Assembly (NCBI RefSeq): GCF_000218235.1
Contig: NZ_GL945017.1
Span: 3,238,422 to 3,302,421 of the forward strand
Length of the DNA stretch: 64,000 nt
Direction of reading: 5' to 3'
DNA from: Hallella multisaccharivorax DSM 17128
Lineage (GTDB): Bacteria; Bacteroidota; Bacteroidia; Bacteroidales; Bacteroidaceae
Positions 16,599-24,223 of the stretch are shown piece by piece. The stretch's first letter is position 1. Each line of letters begins with the position of its first letter. The notes below the pieces were generated by a model, which did no database searches, was not told where the DNA came from, and saw only the letters and a list, made by a program, of their open reading frames with translations. The translations under genes and the position numbers were made by a program.

Positions 16599-17411
16599 TT
16601 ATCGATGCAGGAGTGCCGTCTGCAGATATTTGCGCATCATCTCTACGGGCAGGCCACGGCGGCGCGCATAGTCACGCAGTTGGTCGTCACCAATCTTCCC
16701 CAACTCAAAATAGCGTGCCTGCGGATGAGCGAACATCAGCCCGGAGACAGAGGCATGGGGCCGCATCATACCGCTTTCAGTGAGCCGGACGCCAATGGCT
16801 TTCATGTCGACAAGACGGGCCAGGAGGAAGTTCATGCTGGTGTCGGGCATCGAGGGATACCCCACGGCGGGGCGAATGCCTCGGTAATGTCCAGCCAGAA
16901 TATCCTTTACGGGAAGGTCTTCATCGGGCGCATAGCCCCAATAACGGCGGCGCACCTCCAGATGGACAAGCTCTGCAGTACCCTCAGCAAGACGGTCGGC
17001 AAGCACCTGCGAGAGCATCTTGCCATAGACGTCATGATCGTAGCCGCACGTCAAGTCATAATCAACGGTTGCGGCAAAAACGCCCAAATGGTCGGCTATG
17101 CCTTGCGAAGCGGGGCGAAGAAAGTCAGCGAGAGACAGATTAGGCTGTCCCGGCGCAGCAGGTCTCTGCTGGCGAAGCATTGGCAAACGTATTCCACCCG
17201 CCATGATGTCGTCACCGTCGCTGTTGGCTTCCAACAACTCGAAGACGGCACGGGTGTGGTAACGTCCCTGCCAACTGTCAAGCATGGCATCGGCATCGGC
17301 ATGCAGCCGTTCGCGCTCCTCGCCAGGCTTGCCGTTCATGCTCCATGCATAGTCGAAATAAATCCAGTTGATGTATGAGCGAATATCATCGATGTCGTAT
17401 GTAATTATCAT
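16599..17411 (-). CDS. Stand-alone vitamin B12-dependent methionine synthase activation domain protein
   Basis: 270 aa. The protein consists of the MetH C-terminal (AdoMet-binding) activation domain only: GIRPAVGYPSMPDTSM, IGVRLTESGMMRPHASVSG, FAHPQARYF and DDQLRDYARRRG all correspond to that domain. Full MetH is over 1,100 aa with homocysteine, folate and cobalamin modules, none of which is here. The protein would supply reductive methylation of inactivated cobalamin to a separately encoded methionine synthase. The typical PDH of the RPAxGYPxxPDH motif is PDT here. It lies 3 bp after dihydroorotase and is probably translationally coupled. Confidence 0.85.
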   Translation of the reverse strand: MIITYDIDDIRSYINWIYFDYAWSMNGKPGEERERLHADADAMLDSWQGRYHTRAVFELLEANSDGDDIMAGGIRLPMLRQQRPAAPGQPNLSLADFLRPASQGIADHLGVFAATVDYDLTCGYDHDVYGKMLSQVLADRLAEGTAELVHLEVRRRYWGYAPDEDLPVKDILAGHYRGIRPAVGYPSMPDTSMNFLLARLVDMKAIGVRLTESGMMRPHASVSGLMFAHPQARYFELGKIGDDQLRDYARRRGLPVEMMRKYLQTALLHR

Positions 17412-17414
17412 ATT

Positions 17415-18776
17415 TTAACGTTCAAATCTGACAGCCTCGCCGCGGTATGACTCATCCATTTTCCCCTCGCTGAACACCGTATGTCCATTGCAGATAGTAC
17501 GCTCCACACGCCATCGGAACTGTCCACCCGTGAGCGGACTCCAGTGGCATTTGCTCTGGATCAGACTCTCCGTGAGTGTCCATGGCGTACCCCTGCGGAC
17601 GATCGTGAGGTCGGCCTTGAAGCCTGGACGCACAAAGCCGCGCCGGCTCACCGAGAAGAGACGCGCCGGATTGTGACACATAAGCCAGACCAATTGCTCC
17701 AAGGTCAGCACGCCTTCGTCAACCAACCGCAGCATCGACACGAGGGAAAACTGCACCATCGGCATGCCCGAGGCAGCACGTGCGCACCCACCCTGTTTGT
17801 CAGCCAGCTGATGAGGAGCGTGGTCAGTACCGATACAGGTAATGCGTCCGCCGGCCAATGCCAAGCGCAGGGCCTTGCGATCCATTGCCGATTTCACCGC
17901 CGGATTACACTTGATAAGGGCGCGGCGAGTGGCGTAATCATTGTTAGTGAAGAGCAAATGAGCCAAAACGGCCTCGCCGGTAATACGTGGCAGGTCGCCT
18001 GTGCAGAAAGTTGACCCGCCCTGTGGCAGCAGGGCGAGCTCCCTCGCCGTGGAAATATGGGCGATATGCAAGCGCGTGCCATGGGCCTCAGCAAGCTTTA
18101 CCGCCAGCGAGGAGCTGGCCAGACAAGCCTCTTCCGAACGGATAGAGGGGTGCAGACTGATGTCAGGGTCGTCGCCATAAGCCGCTTTTGCCCGCTCCAT
18201 ATTGCGGTTAATGATGCCGGTGTCCTCACAATGGGTCATAAGCGGCACTCCCAGGTGCGCGCACTCGCCATAGATTTGGTTGAGCGCTTCGGCACGATCC
18301 ACCAGCATGTTGCCCGTGGAGGCACCCATGAAAAGCTTGATTCCCGGCAGCCGCGAAGCGTCGAGAGAACGGAAGGTCGGCGCATTGTCGTTTGTCGCAC
18401 CATAAAAAAAAGCATAATTAACGTGGCTTTTCTCTGCGCCCAAAGCCATCTTCGCCTCCCATTGCTGTGGCGAGGTAGTGGCTGGCTTGGTGTTAGGCAT
18501 GTCGAAAAACGTAGTAACACCGCCCCATGCTGCCGCTCTCGACTCGCTCTCAATGTCGGCTTTCCGTGTGAGTCCTGGCTCACGGAAGTGCACATGCTCG
18601 TCGATAACGCCGGGCATAACGACGCACCCCGTGGCGTCTACGTGATAGTCGTAGGAGCCACGGGGTGAGCTGTCACCGGCAATCACGCTCTCAATACGGT
18701 CGTTGTCAAGAATGATTGAGCCTAAAAAGGACTTACCCTCATTGACAATGACACCATGCTCGATGATTGTCCTCAT
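17415..18776 (-). CDS. pyrC: Dihydroorotase
   Basis: 453 aa, class I size. The amidohydrolase N-terminus VVMPGVIDEHVHFREPG places zinc ligands His61 and His63. GVTTFFDMPNT is the conserved substrate loop. MTHCEDTG and HIAHIST supply further metal-binding His residues, and CIGTDHAPH carries the catalytic Asp. It interconverts carbamoyl aspartate and dihydroorotate in pyrimidine synthesis in the cytosol. Related allantoinases and hydantoinases share the fold, but the FREPG motif and GTDHAPH favour dihydroorotase. It starts 6 bp after the DUF4369 gene. Confidence 0.9.
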   Translation of the reverse strand: MRTIIEHGVIVNEGKSFLGSIILDNDRIESVIAGDSSPRGSYDYHVDATGCVVMPGVIDEHVHFREPGLTRKADIESESRAAAWGGVTTFFDMPNTKPATTSPQQWEAKMALGAEKSHVNYAFFYGATNDNAPTFRSLDASRLPGIKLFMGASTGNMLVDRAEALNQIYGECAHLGVPLMTHCEDTGIINRNMERAKAAYGDDPDISLHPSIRSEEACLASSSLAVKLAEAHGTRLHIAHISTARELALLPQGGSTFCTGDLPRITGEAVLAHLLFTNNDYATRRALIKCNPAVKSAMDRKALRLALAGGRITCIGTDHAPHQLADKQGGCARAASGMPMVQFSLVSMLRLVDEGVLTLEQLVWLMCHNPARLFSVSRRGFVRPGFKADLTIVRRGTPWTLTESLIQSKCHWSPLTGGQFRWRVERTICNGHTVFSEGKMDESYRGEAVRFER

Positions 18777-18782
18777 ATCATA

Positions 18783-19559
18783 TTATTGTGCCATTTCATT
18801 GGGAGTCTGCCCGTCCTGCGGTGGCGTGGCAGGGTCCTGCTGTGTCTGCGGGGCAGGTGTCGTCGTGCCATTCATAATGTTTTGATTCTCCTGCGCGGCC
18901 TCGTAATACTCCTTGACCTGCGGATTGTTCTTGAACTTTGTGGTGGCTTTGCTCATGATATCCTCCACCCAGGCATCCAGCATCGGGACGTTGTAACGGT
19001 TCATACAGACGGTGATGAAAATGTAAGGCCCGAGGACATTGTCCATATTGTCAGTCACAAACGTCGTCACCAGCTTGTCCATGCGCCGGTTGATGTCGGC
19101 GTCCTTGGCGGCAAGACGGGCGTTGACGGCGTCCATGTTGCGGCCATTCATGATAGCCTGATCATGCTGATGGACAAGATCGCTACTCTCATTCATCAGC
19201 CGAGTGAACTGTTGACGGAACTTAGTGAGCTTGTCATTAAGCGGTGTGCCTGTGACAGACTCCTGCGAATTGTCTATTTTCACCTGTATGTCACCATCTT
19301 CCAGCACTACGGGGAGACTATTGCCGTCATCAAGGATAATATTTGCCACACGGACGGAGTCAGTAGTACCGCCAAACTGAAACTGTCCATGGACGACATC
19401 GCAGGAATCCAAACTCCTTAATGTCGTGTCTTTCAACACTTTCAAATATAGTTTCTGTCCGTCAAGCATGCTGACGCTCGTTGTGCCCGTGATATGGAAA
19501 CTATTGGCACATGACGTAAATGCCAACACACTGAATATGGTGTATAAGACTTTATTCAT
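18783..19559 (-). CDS. DUF4369 domain lipoprotein
   Basis: 258 aa from the ATG at 19559; an alternative start 8 codons upstream would precede the signal peptide. MNKVLYTIFSVLAFTSCAN is a lipoprotein signal with Cys at about residue 17. The N-terminal domain (ITGTTSVSMLDGQKLYLKVL to NSLPVVLEDG) matches DUF4369, often found in front of thioredoxin-like domains in Bacteroidetes; here no thioredoxin domain follows. The C-terminus is helical, then Pro/Gln/Thr-rich (TTTPAPQTQQDPATPPQDGQ). The function is unknown; it is an envelope lipoprotein and the first gene of the pyrC operon. Confidence 0.75.
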   Translation of the reverse strand: MNKVLYTIFSVLAFTSCANSFHITGTTSVSMLDGQKLYLKVLKDTTLRSLDSCDVVHGQFQFGGTTDSVRVANIILDDGNSLPVVLEDGDIQVKIDNSQESVTGTPLNDKLTKFRQQFTRLMNESSDLVHQHDQAIMNGRNMDAVNARLAAKDADINRRMDKLVTTFVTDNMDNVLGPYIFITVCMNRYNVPMLDAWVEDIMSKATTKFKNNPQVKEYYEAAQENQNIMNGTTTPAPQTQQDPATPPQDGQTPNEMAQ

Positions 19560-19580
19560 AGATGTTTTTGCTTCTTGTAG

Positions 19581-19588
19581 CAAAGATA
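19581..19588 (-). promoter_or_regulatory. -7 element of the DUF4369-pyrC operon promoter
   Basis: TATCTTTG on the minus strand, 21 nt before the ATG at 19559, fits TAnnTTTG. No clear -33 TTTG is present. Confidence 0.45.
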
Positions 19589-19639
19589 CGATCTCTTATT
19601 GAGTATATAAATTATTTTTATGCTATTTAAAATAAGCAG

Positions 19640-20071
19640 CTAATCTTTTATATTTTTTTGGGATAGCTCATGGTCTATGCGGTGGGCGGTGTAGACTTCC
19701 AACAGGGCAGCCACCAGCAACAGGATAACCCACTTATTATATAAATAGGTGATATAAGCTTCCCGATTGCTGAACATCGGACTAAAAAAACTGTGACCCG
19801 CATTGGCGAAAGCCGTATCGGCAAGCAAAACGCCTGCTACGAGAAAGAGAAGATCGCTGAGATTCTGCAGCCTTTTAAGCCGTTTGACAGTGAGGTCTTT
19901 GCCCTCATAAATCTGCGAGACTTGCATGGTGGCGAACAATACGGCACCTACAAGGTAGACCCAACACATAACGGTGGGAACCAGAGCCAACACGCAGCAA
20001 GCAACGCCAATGACCATCAAGACCCCACCTAAAAGGAATATAATACTTTGAAATTTGTTGAGTTGTTTCAT
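19640..20071 (-). CDS. Small four-TM membrane protein, unknown function
   Basis: 143 aa, not recognised beyond a Bacteroidales hypothetical. Four hydrophobic segments are visible at about residues 9-30, 33-50, 73-88 and 112-127, with a short basic loop (KDLTVKRLKRLQN) between the second and third. It is an integral inner-membrane protein with no enzyme motif. It lies 52 bp after the FtsB-like gene and is probably co-transcribed with it. Confidence 0.6.
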   Translation of the reverse strand: MKQLNKFQSIIFLLGGVLMVIGVACCVLALVPTVMCWVYLVGAVLFATMQVSQIYEGKDLTVKRLKRLQNLSDLLFLVAGVLLADTAFANAGHSFFSPMFSNREAYITYLYNKWVILLLVAALLEVYTAHRIDHELSQKNIKD

Positions 20072-20123
20072 TTTATGCGTTTCTTTCGATGCTTCTCTTT
20101 TCTCCTTAGTTTATACGGAATTA

Positions 20124-20462
20124 TCACTCTGACATCTTCGCATTCAACTGGTCATCAATCTTGTCAGTGCTGAACACGAAGATGTCCTCATCATCAGCCT
20201 TCATAAAATAGTGCTCTCTGGCAATCTTCTCAATATAGCGAGGGTTGCGCTGAAGCCTTTTAAGCTCCAGGTTGGCAGAGTCGTTGAGCGCATCATATTT
20301 CCTGATTTCATCCTTCAGGCCACTGATCTGAATGTCGTATTTCATGCGCTGCAAGAAGCTGTCCTCATCGATAAACCCAACGAAAAGCACTCCCAGCACA
20401 ATCGTGATGAGATACTTGTAGTTGGCAAGAAAAGCGGTTACCGAAGACAGTTTCTTATTCAT
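20124..20462 (-). CDS. Septum formation initiator (FtsB/DivIC-like) protein
   Basis: 112 aa, the usual FtsB/DivIC size. A short cytoplasmic tail is followed by one TM helix (YLITIVLGVLFVGFI, ~17-32) and a coiled coil (residues ~40-75, KYDIQISGLKDEIRKYDALN). The family motif LKRLQRNPRYIEKIAREHYFMK follows (given as LQRNPRYIEKIAREHYFMK). These proteins join FtsL and FtsQ at the division site and help activate septal peptidoglycan synthesis. It is the first gene of a two-gene unit with a clear promoter at 20483-20514. Confidence 0.85.
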   Translation of the reverse strand: MNKKLSSVTAFLANYKYLITIVLGVLFVGFIDEDSFLQRMKYDIQISGLKDEIRKYDALNDSANLELKRLQRNPRYIEKIAREHYFMKADDEDIFVFSTDKIDDQLNAKMSE

Positions 20463-20482
20463 CTTTCTGAATTATACCCTTG

Positions 20483-20514
20483 CAAAGGTAAGCCATTTCA
20501 CGGTAAACGGCAAA
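20483..20514 (-). promoter_or_regulatory. Bacteroidetes-type promoter of the FtsB-like gene
   Basis: On the minus strand TTTG (20514-20511), a 20-nt spacer and TACCTTTG (20490-20483) match the consensus. The ATG at 20462 follows about 20 nt after the -7 box. Confidence 0.65.
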
Positions 20515-21022
20515 AGAAATGACAAGTTTTGTCGTTACTTTCTATCTTTTTAAGCATCTTTCCTCAAAAAAGCAAGAGAAGCAACGCTCATTTGTGCTCA
20601 CATCGGTAAGATTGGGACCGGTCTGACCATGGCAATGATTTTCCAAGACTTAACTAACCTTGGAAACATAGTACTACGTGCTATTCTTCCTTGTGAACTT
20701 TCTAACTGTCAGGTAGGTGTCCTGCCCCACCACTGTCATGACCTGTTGGAATTCAGGACTTAAACCGGATCCTCTTTCCATTTTCTTTACCGACGCACAT
20801 AAAGATATTATCATTGTAGTGCACATTGAAGCTGCATACGTTCTCCATCACTGAAATTCTATTCATGCGTTGAGACATCAAGCCCGTCAATTAACATTGA
20901 TGGGGTTTAAATACCTCTATAAAGACATGGAAACATGAGACTTGTCACCGCCATTCAGCGGAAAGTTGCGGTGCGGCCTCAACTTTTTTCATCAAACTGG
21001 TGTAAAATCCATAGATTTTATG
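20515..21022. other. Intergenic region with a possible small ORF remnant
   Basis: About 590 bp separate the FtsB-like gene from hflX. Apart from the two promoters, the only coding-like content is a 46-codon minus-strand ORF at 20814-20674 (ends QDTYLTVRKFTRKNST). An overlapping frame just upstream (minus strand, beginning near 20870) encodes another ~37-residue peptide. Neither is recognised. The region may hold a decayed gene or a small RNA. Confidence 0.35.
20674..20814 (-). CDS. Possible small protein or gene remnant (46 aa)
   Basis: ATG at 20814, TAG at 20674. The peptide starts MIISLCASVKKMERGSG and ends TVVGQDTYLTVRKFTRKNST. The second half has balanced amino-acid use, unlike chance translation of this AT-rich spacer, but no ribosome binding site or homologue is recognised. 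The frame continues open for about 15 codons upstream without an obvious start. It could equally be the C-terminal scrap of a lost gene. Confidence 0.25.
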   Translation of the reverse strand: MIISLCASVKKMERGSGLSPEFQQVMTVVGQDTYLTVRKFTRKNST

Positions 21023-21030
21023 TAAGTTTG
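21023..21030 (+). promoter_or_regulatory. -7 element of the hflX promoter
   Basis: TAAGTTTG fits TAnnTTTG and lies 27 nt before the hflX ATG. The -33 region has only a weak match. Confidence 0.45.
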
Positions 21031-21056
21031 CAATTAAAATAAACATTATCTATTGA

Positions 21057-22316
21057 ATGAAGGAATTTGAATACTCCGAGGCCGAGGCCAACAAGGCCGA
21101 AACTGCCATTCTCGTGGGCCTCATCACACCTCAACAAGACGAGGCAAAGACCAAGGAATATCTTGACGAGCTGGAATTTCTCGCCGATACTGCGGGTGCT
21201 GTCACTGTGAAGCGGTTCACGCAAAGGACGGGCGGTCCCAGCCAGACCTCCTATGTAGGCAAGGGTAAACTTGAAGAAATCCATCAATATATTAAAGATG
21301 AGGAAGACAACGAACGCGAGATCGGCATGGTGATTTTTGATGATGAACTGTCGGCCAAACAGTTGCGCAACATCGAGAATGAGCTGCACGTGAAGATCCT
21401 TGACCGCACATCTCTCATCCTCGACATCTTTGCCATGCGCGCTCAGACCGCCAATGCCAAGACGCAGGTGGAACTGGCACAATACCGTTATATGCTTCCC
21501 CGCCTGCAACGTATGTGGACACACTTGGAGCGACAAGGTGGCGGATCAGGCTCCGGAGGCGGCAAAGGCTCTGTGGGACTGCGCGGCCCAGGTGAGACAC
21601 AGCTCGAGATGGATCGACGCATCATCCTTAACCGCATGTCACTGCTCAAACAACGGCTAACAGAGATTGACAAGCAGAAGAGCACACAGCGCAAGAATCG
21701 CGGACGCCTCATACGCGCGGCCCTCGTTGGCTACACCAATGTGGGAAAGTCGACCTTGATGAATCTGCTGGCCAAGAGCGAGGTATTTGCTGAGAACAAG
21801 CTTTTTGCCACACTCGATACCACCGTGCGCAAAGTCGTCATTAGAAACCTGCCGTTTCTCCTTGCCGACACTGTGGGATTCATTCGCAAACTGCCGACCG
21901 ACCTCGTTGAATCCTTCAAGTCGACCCTTGACGAGGTACGCGAGGCCGACTTGCTGTTGCATGTCGTCGATATTTCACATCCAGACTTTGAAGAACAAAT
22001 ACAAGTGGTAAACAATACACTAAAAGATCTGGGATGTTCCGATAAGCCGACGATCCTGATTTTTAACAAGATTGACAACTATCATTGGACGGAGAAAGAT
22101 CCCGAGGACCTCACTCCGGCTACACGAGAGAATATCACCCTTGACGAGTTGCGGCAAACATGGATGGCCCGTTTAGGCGATGACTGTATCTTCATCTCGG
22201 CGCGTAGGAAAGAAAACATCGACGAGCTGCGCGACGTGCTCTACCGCAAAGTGCGCGAGTTGCACGTACAGAAATATCCCTACAACGATTTTCTCTATCC
22301 CGAAGAGGACGATTAA
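21057..22316 (+). CDS. hflX: GTPase HflX
   Basis: 419 aa. The N-terminal HflX domain includes RTGGPSQTSYVGKGKLEEI and the conserved LSAKQLRNIENEL. The linker has the Gly-rich GGGSGSGGGKGSVGLRGPGE with the family's GxRGPGExxLE pattern. The G domain has G1 GYTNVGKST (from residue ~225), a switch II region ADTVGFI and NKID. HflX binds the 50S subunit and rescues or splits stalled ribosomes, for example after heat stress. It starts a plus-strand series and is followed 12 bp later by the DUF4954 gene. Confidence 0.93.
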   Translation: MKEFEYSEAEANKAETAILVGLITPQQDEAKTKEYLDELEFLADTAGAVTVKRFTQRTGGPSQTSYVGKGKLEEIHQYIKDEEDNEREIGMVIFDDELSAKQLRNIENELHVKILDRTSLILDIFAMRAQTANAKTQVELAQYRYMLPRLQRMWTHLERQGGGSGSGGGKGSVGLRGPGETQLEMDRRIILNRMSLLKQRLTEIDKQKSTQRKNRGRLIRAALVGYTNVGKSTLMNLLAKSEVFAENKLFATLDTTVRKVVIRNLPFLLADTVGFIRKLPTDLVESFKSTLDEVREADLLLHVVDISHPDFEEQIQVVNNTLKDLGCSDKPTILIFNKIDNYHWTEKDPEDLTPATRENITLDELRQTWMARLGDDCIFISARRKENIDELRDVLYRKVRELHVQKYPYNDFLYPEEDD

Positions 22317-22328
22317 CAATACAGAACT

Positions 22329-24182
22329 ATGGCATACAGGGCTTTAACCGAGGAAGAAATTAATATCCTCGACGATAATGGATGTTGGGCTGAAGACTGG
22401 AGCAACATCAGCGTCAGCGACGACTTCGCACCTAAGTATATGCATCGTGTCATGCTCTACGGCGAGGTGACTATCGGTGGTTTTGACAAAAACATTGAAG
22501 TGTCGGCAGGCTTTCTCAAACACTCAGGCATCAACAACGCCACCCTGCGCAACGTGAGCGTGGGTGACAACTGCCTCATTGAGAATATCTGCAACTACAT
22601 CAACAACTACACTATTGGTGACGACTGTTACCTGTCCAACATCTCTACCATGGAGACAACGGAAGGAGCCACCTACGGTCAGGGCAATCTCATTTCTGTC
22701 CTCAACGAGGTGGGCGACGGTAATGCCATCCTCTTTGAAGGCCTTAACAGTCAGATTGCGGCCCTGATGGTGAAATACAGCCACGATAAGGACTTCCGCG
22801 CGGCCCTGAAAAGGCTCATCAGTGAAGACATCAAAGCCACTGTACCCGACCGAGGTACCATCGGCAACGGCGTGAAAATCGTCAACACCAAAGAGATCAC
22901 CAATACACTCATCGGAGACGAATGCGAGGTGAGTGGGGCCGCAAGGCTGAGTGATGTCACTATCCTTTCTTCACCACAGGCCACAGTCTATATAGGCACA
23001 GGCGTGATCTGCGAGAACTCCATCATCAATCATGGCTCCAGTCTCATCAACTCTGTAAAGATGCAGGACTGCTTCGTGGGAGAGGCTTGCAAGATCAGCA
23101 ACGGCTTCACGGCGTCGCAGAGCGTCTTCTTCGCCAACTGTTTTATGAGCAACGGTGAGGCCTGCGCGGCTTTCTGCGGTCCCTTTACCGCCAGCCACCA
23201 CAAGAGCTCACTGCTCATCGGCTCACAGTTCAGCTTCTACAATGCCGGCTCTGCGACCAATTTCTCTAACCACGCTTACAAGATGGGGCCCATTCACTGG
23301 GGTGTACTGGAACGCGGCACGAAGACAGCGAGTGGCGCCTACCTGCTCATGCCCGCCACAATAGGCACGTTCAGCGTCTGCTTTGGCAAGCTCATGCACC
23401 ATCCCGACACACGAAACCTGCCCTTCTCCTACCTCATCGCCTACGGCGACACGATGTATCTCTCACCCGGACGCAACATTACTACCGTGGGACTTTACCG
23501 TGACATCCGCAAGTGGCCGAAGCGCGATGTCAGACCCAAGAATGCACAGAAAAGCATTGTCAACTTCGACTGGCTCTCACCGTTCTCTGTCGGGGAGATC
23601 ATCAAGGGCAAGAAGATCCTTGAAAACCTGCAGGCTGCCTCCGGAACAGACGTGAGTACATACAACTTCCACGAATATGTCATCAATGCCTCCTCACTGC
23701 GCAAGGGCATCAAATACTACGACATCGCACTGCGCATCTACATGGGAGCGGTGCTCAAGCGCGTCATGAAGCGTGACCCTGAATTGACTCCACCCGACAC
23801 CGAAACGGGCTTGGGCGACTGGAATGACCTTTCCGGACTGTTGCTTCCCGCAAGCGAGGAAGAACGCATTGTACGTGAAATAAAAAACGGAGCTATTGAT
23901 ACCATCGACGGAGTGGTGAGCGCTTTCCGTGACATCAACGACCACTACCGGCAGTATCAATGGACGTGGACCTACCAGCTCATGCTTGACTACTACCACC
24001 TACAGACCCTTAACGCAGAACACGTGGAGAACATCCGGCAAGATTATATTACCGCACGGCGCACCTGGATTGCCGAAATCCGCAAGGATGCAGAAAAGGA
24101 ATACCGCATGGGAGACGTGGAACCCGAGGTGCTCGACAATTTCATCTCACAGCTCGACCATGAAATTGACTTCGAAAACTAA
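22329..24182 (+). CDS. DUF4954 family protein (left-handed beta-helix)
   Basis: 617 aa, a Bacteroidales-conserved family of about this length. The N-terminal two-thirds carries hexapeptide-like turns (VSVGDNCLIENICNYINNYT, then TIGDDCYLSNIS, IGNGVKIVNTK, IGDECEVSG, IGTGVICENSI) typical of left-handed beta-helix acyl or nucleotidyl transferases. The C-terminal ~180 residues are helical. No catalytic His or nucleotidyltransferase motif was identified, so activity is unknown. It probably shares a transcript with hflX (12-bp gap). The M16 peptidase gene begins 41 bp downstream. Confidence 0.8.
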   Translation: MAYRALTEEEINILDDNGCWAEDWSNISVSDDFAPKYMHRVMLYGEVTIGGFDKNIEVSAGFLKHSGINNATLRNVSVGDNCLIENICNYINNYTIGDDCYLSNISTMETTEGATYGQGNLISVLNEVGDGNAILFEGLNSQIAALMVKYSHDKDFRAALKRLISEDIKATVPDRGTIGNGVKIVNTKEITNTLIGDECEVSGAARLSDVTILSSPQATVYIGTGVICENSIINHGSSLINSVKMQDCFVGEACKISNGFTASQSVFFANCFMSNGEACAAFCGPFTASHHKSSLLIGSQFSFYNAGSATNFSNHAYKMGPIHWGVLERGTKTASGAYLLMPATIGTFSVCFGKLMHHPDTRNLPFSYLIAYGDTMYLSPGRNITTVGLYRDIRKWPKRDVRPKNAQKSIVNFDWLSPFSVGEIIKGKKILENLQAASGTDVSTYNFHEYVINASSLRKGIKYYDIALRIYMGAVLKRVMKRDPELTPPDTETGLGDWNDLSGLLLPASEEERIVREIKNGAIDTIDGVVSAFRDINDHYRQYQWTWTYQLMLDYYHLQTLNAEHVENIRQDYITARRTWIAEIRKDAEKEYRMGDVEPEVLDNFISQLDHEIDFEN

Positions 24183-24223
24183 CGCACAGACAATAACAGA
24201 TCATCATTATTATATAAATATAT

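Noticed and set aside
20515..21022. tRNA or other standard RNA gene in the long spacer
   Set aside because: No T-arm consensus or cloverleaf was found.
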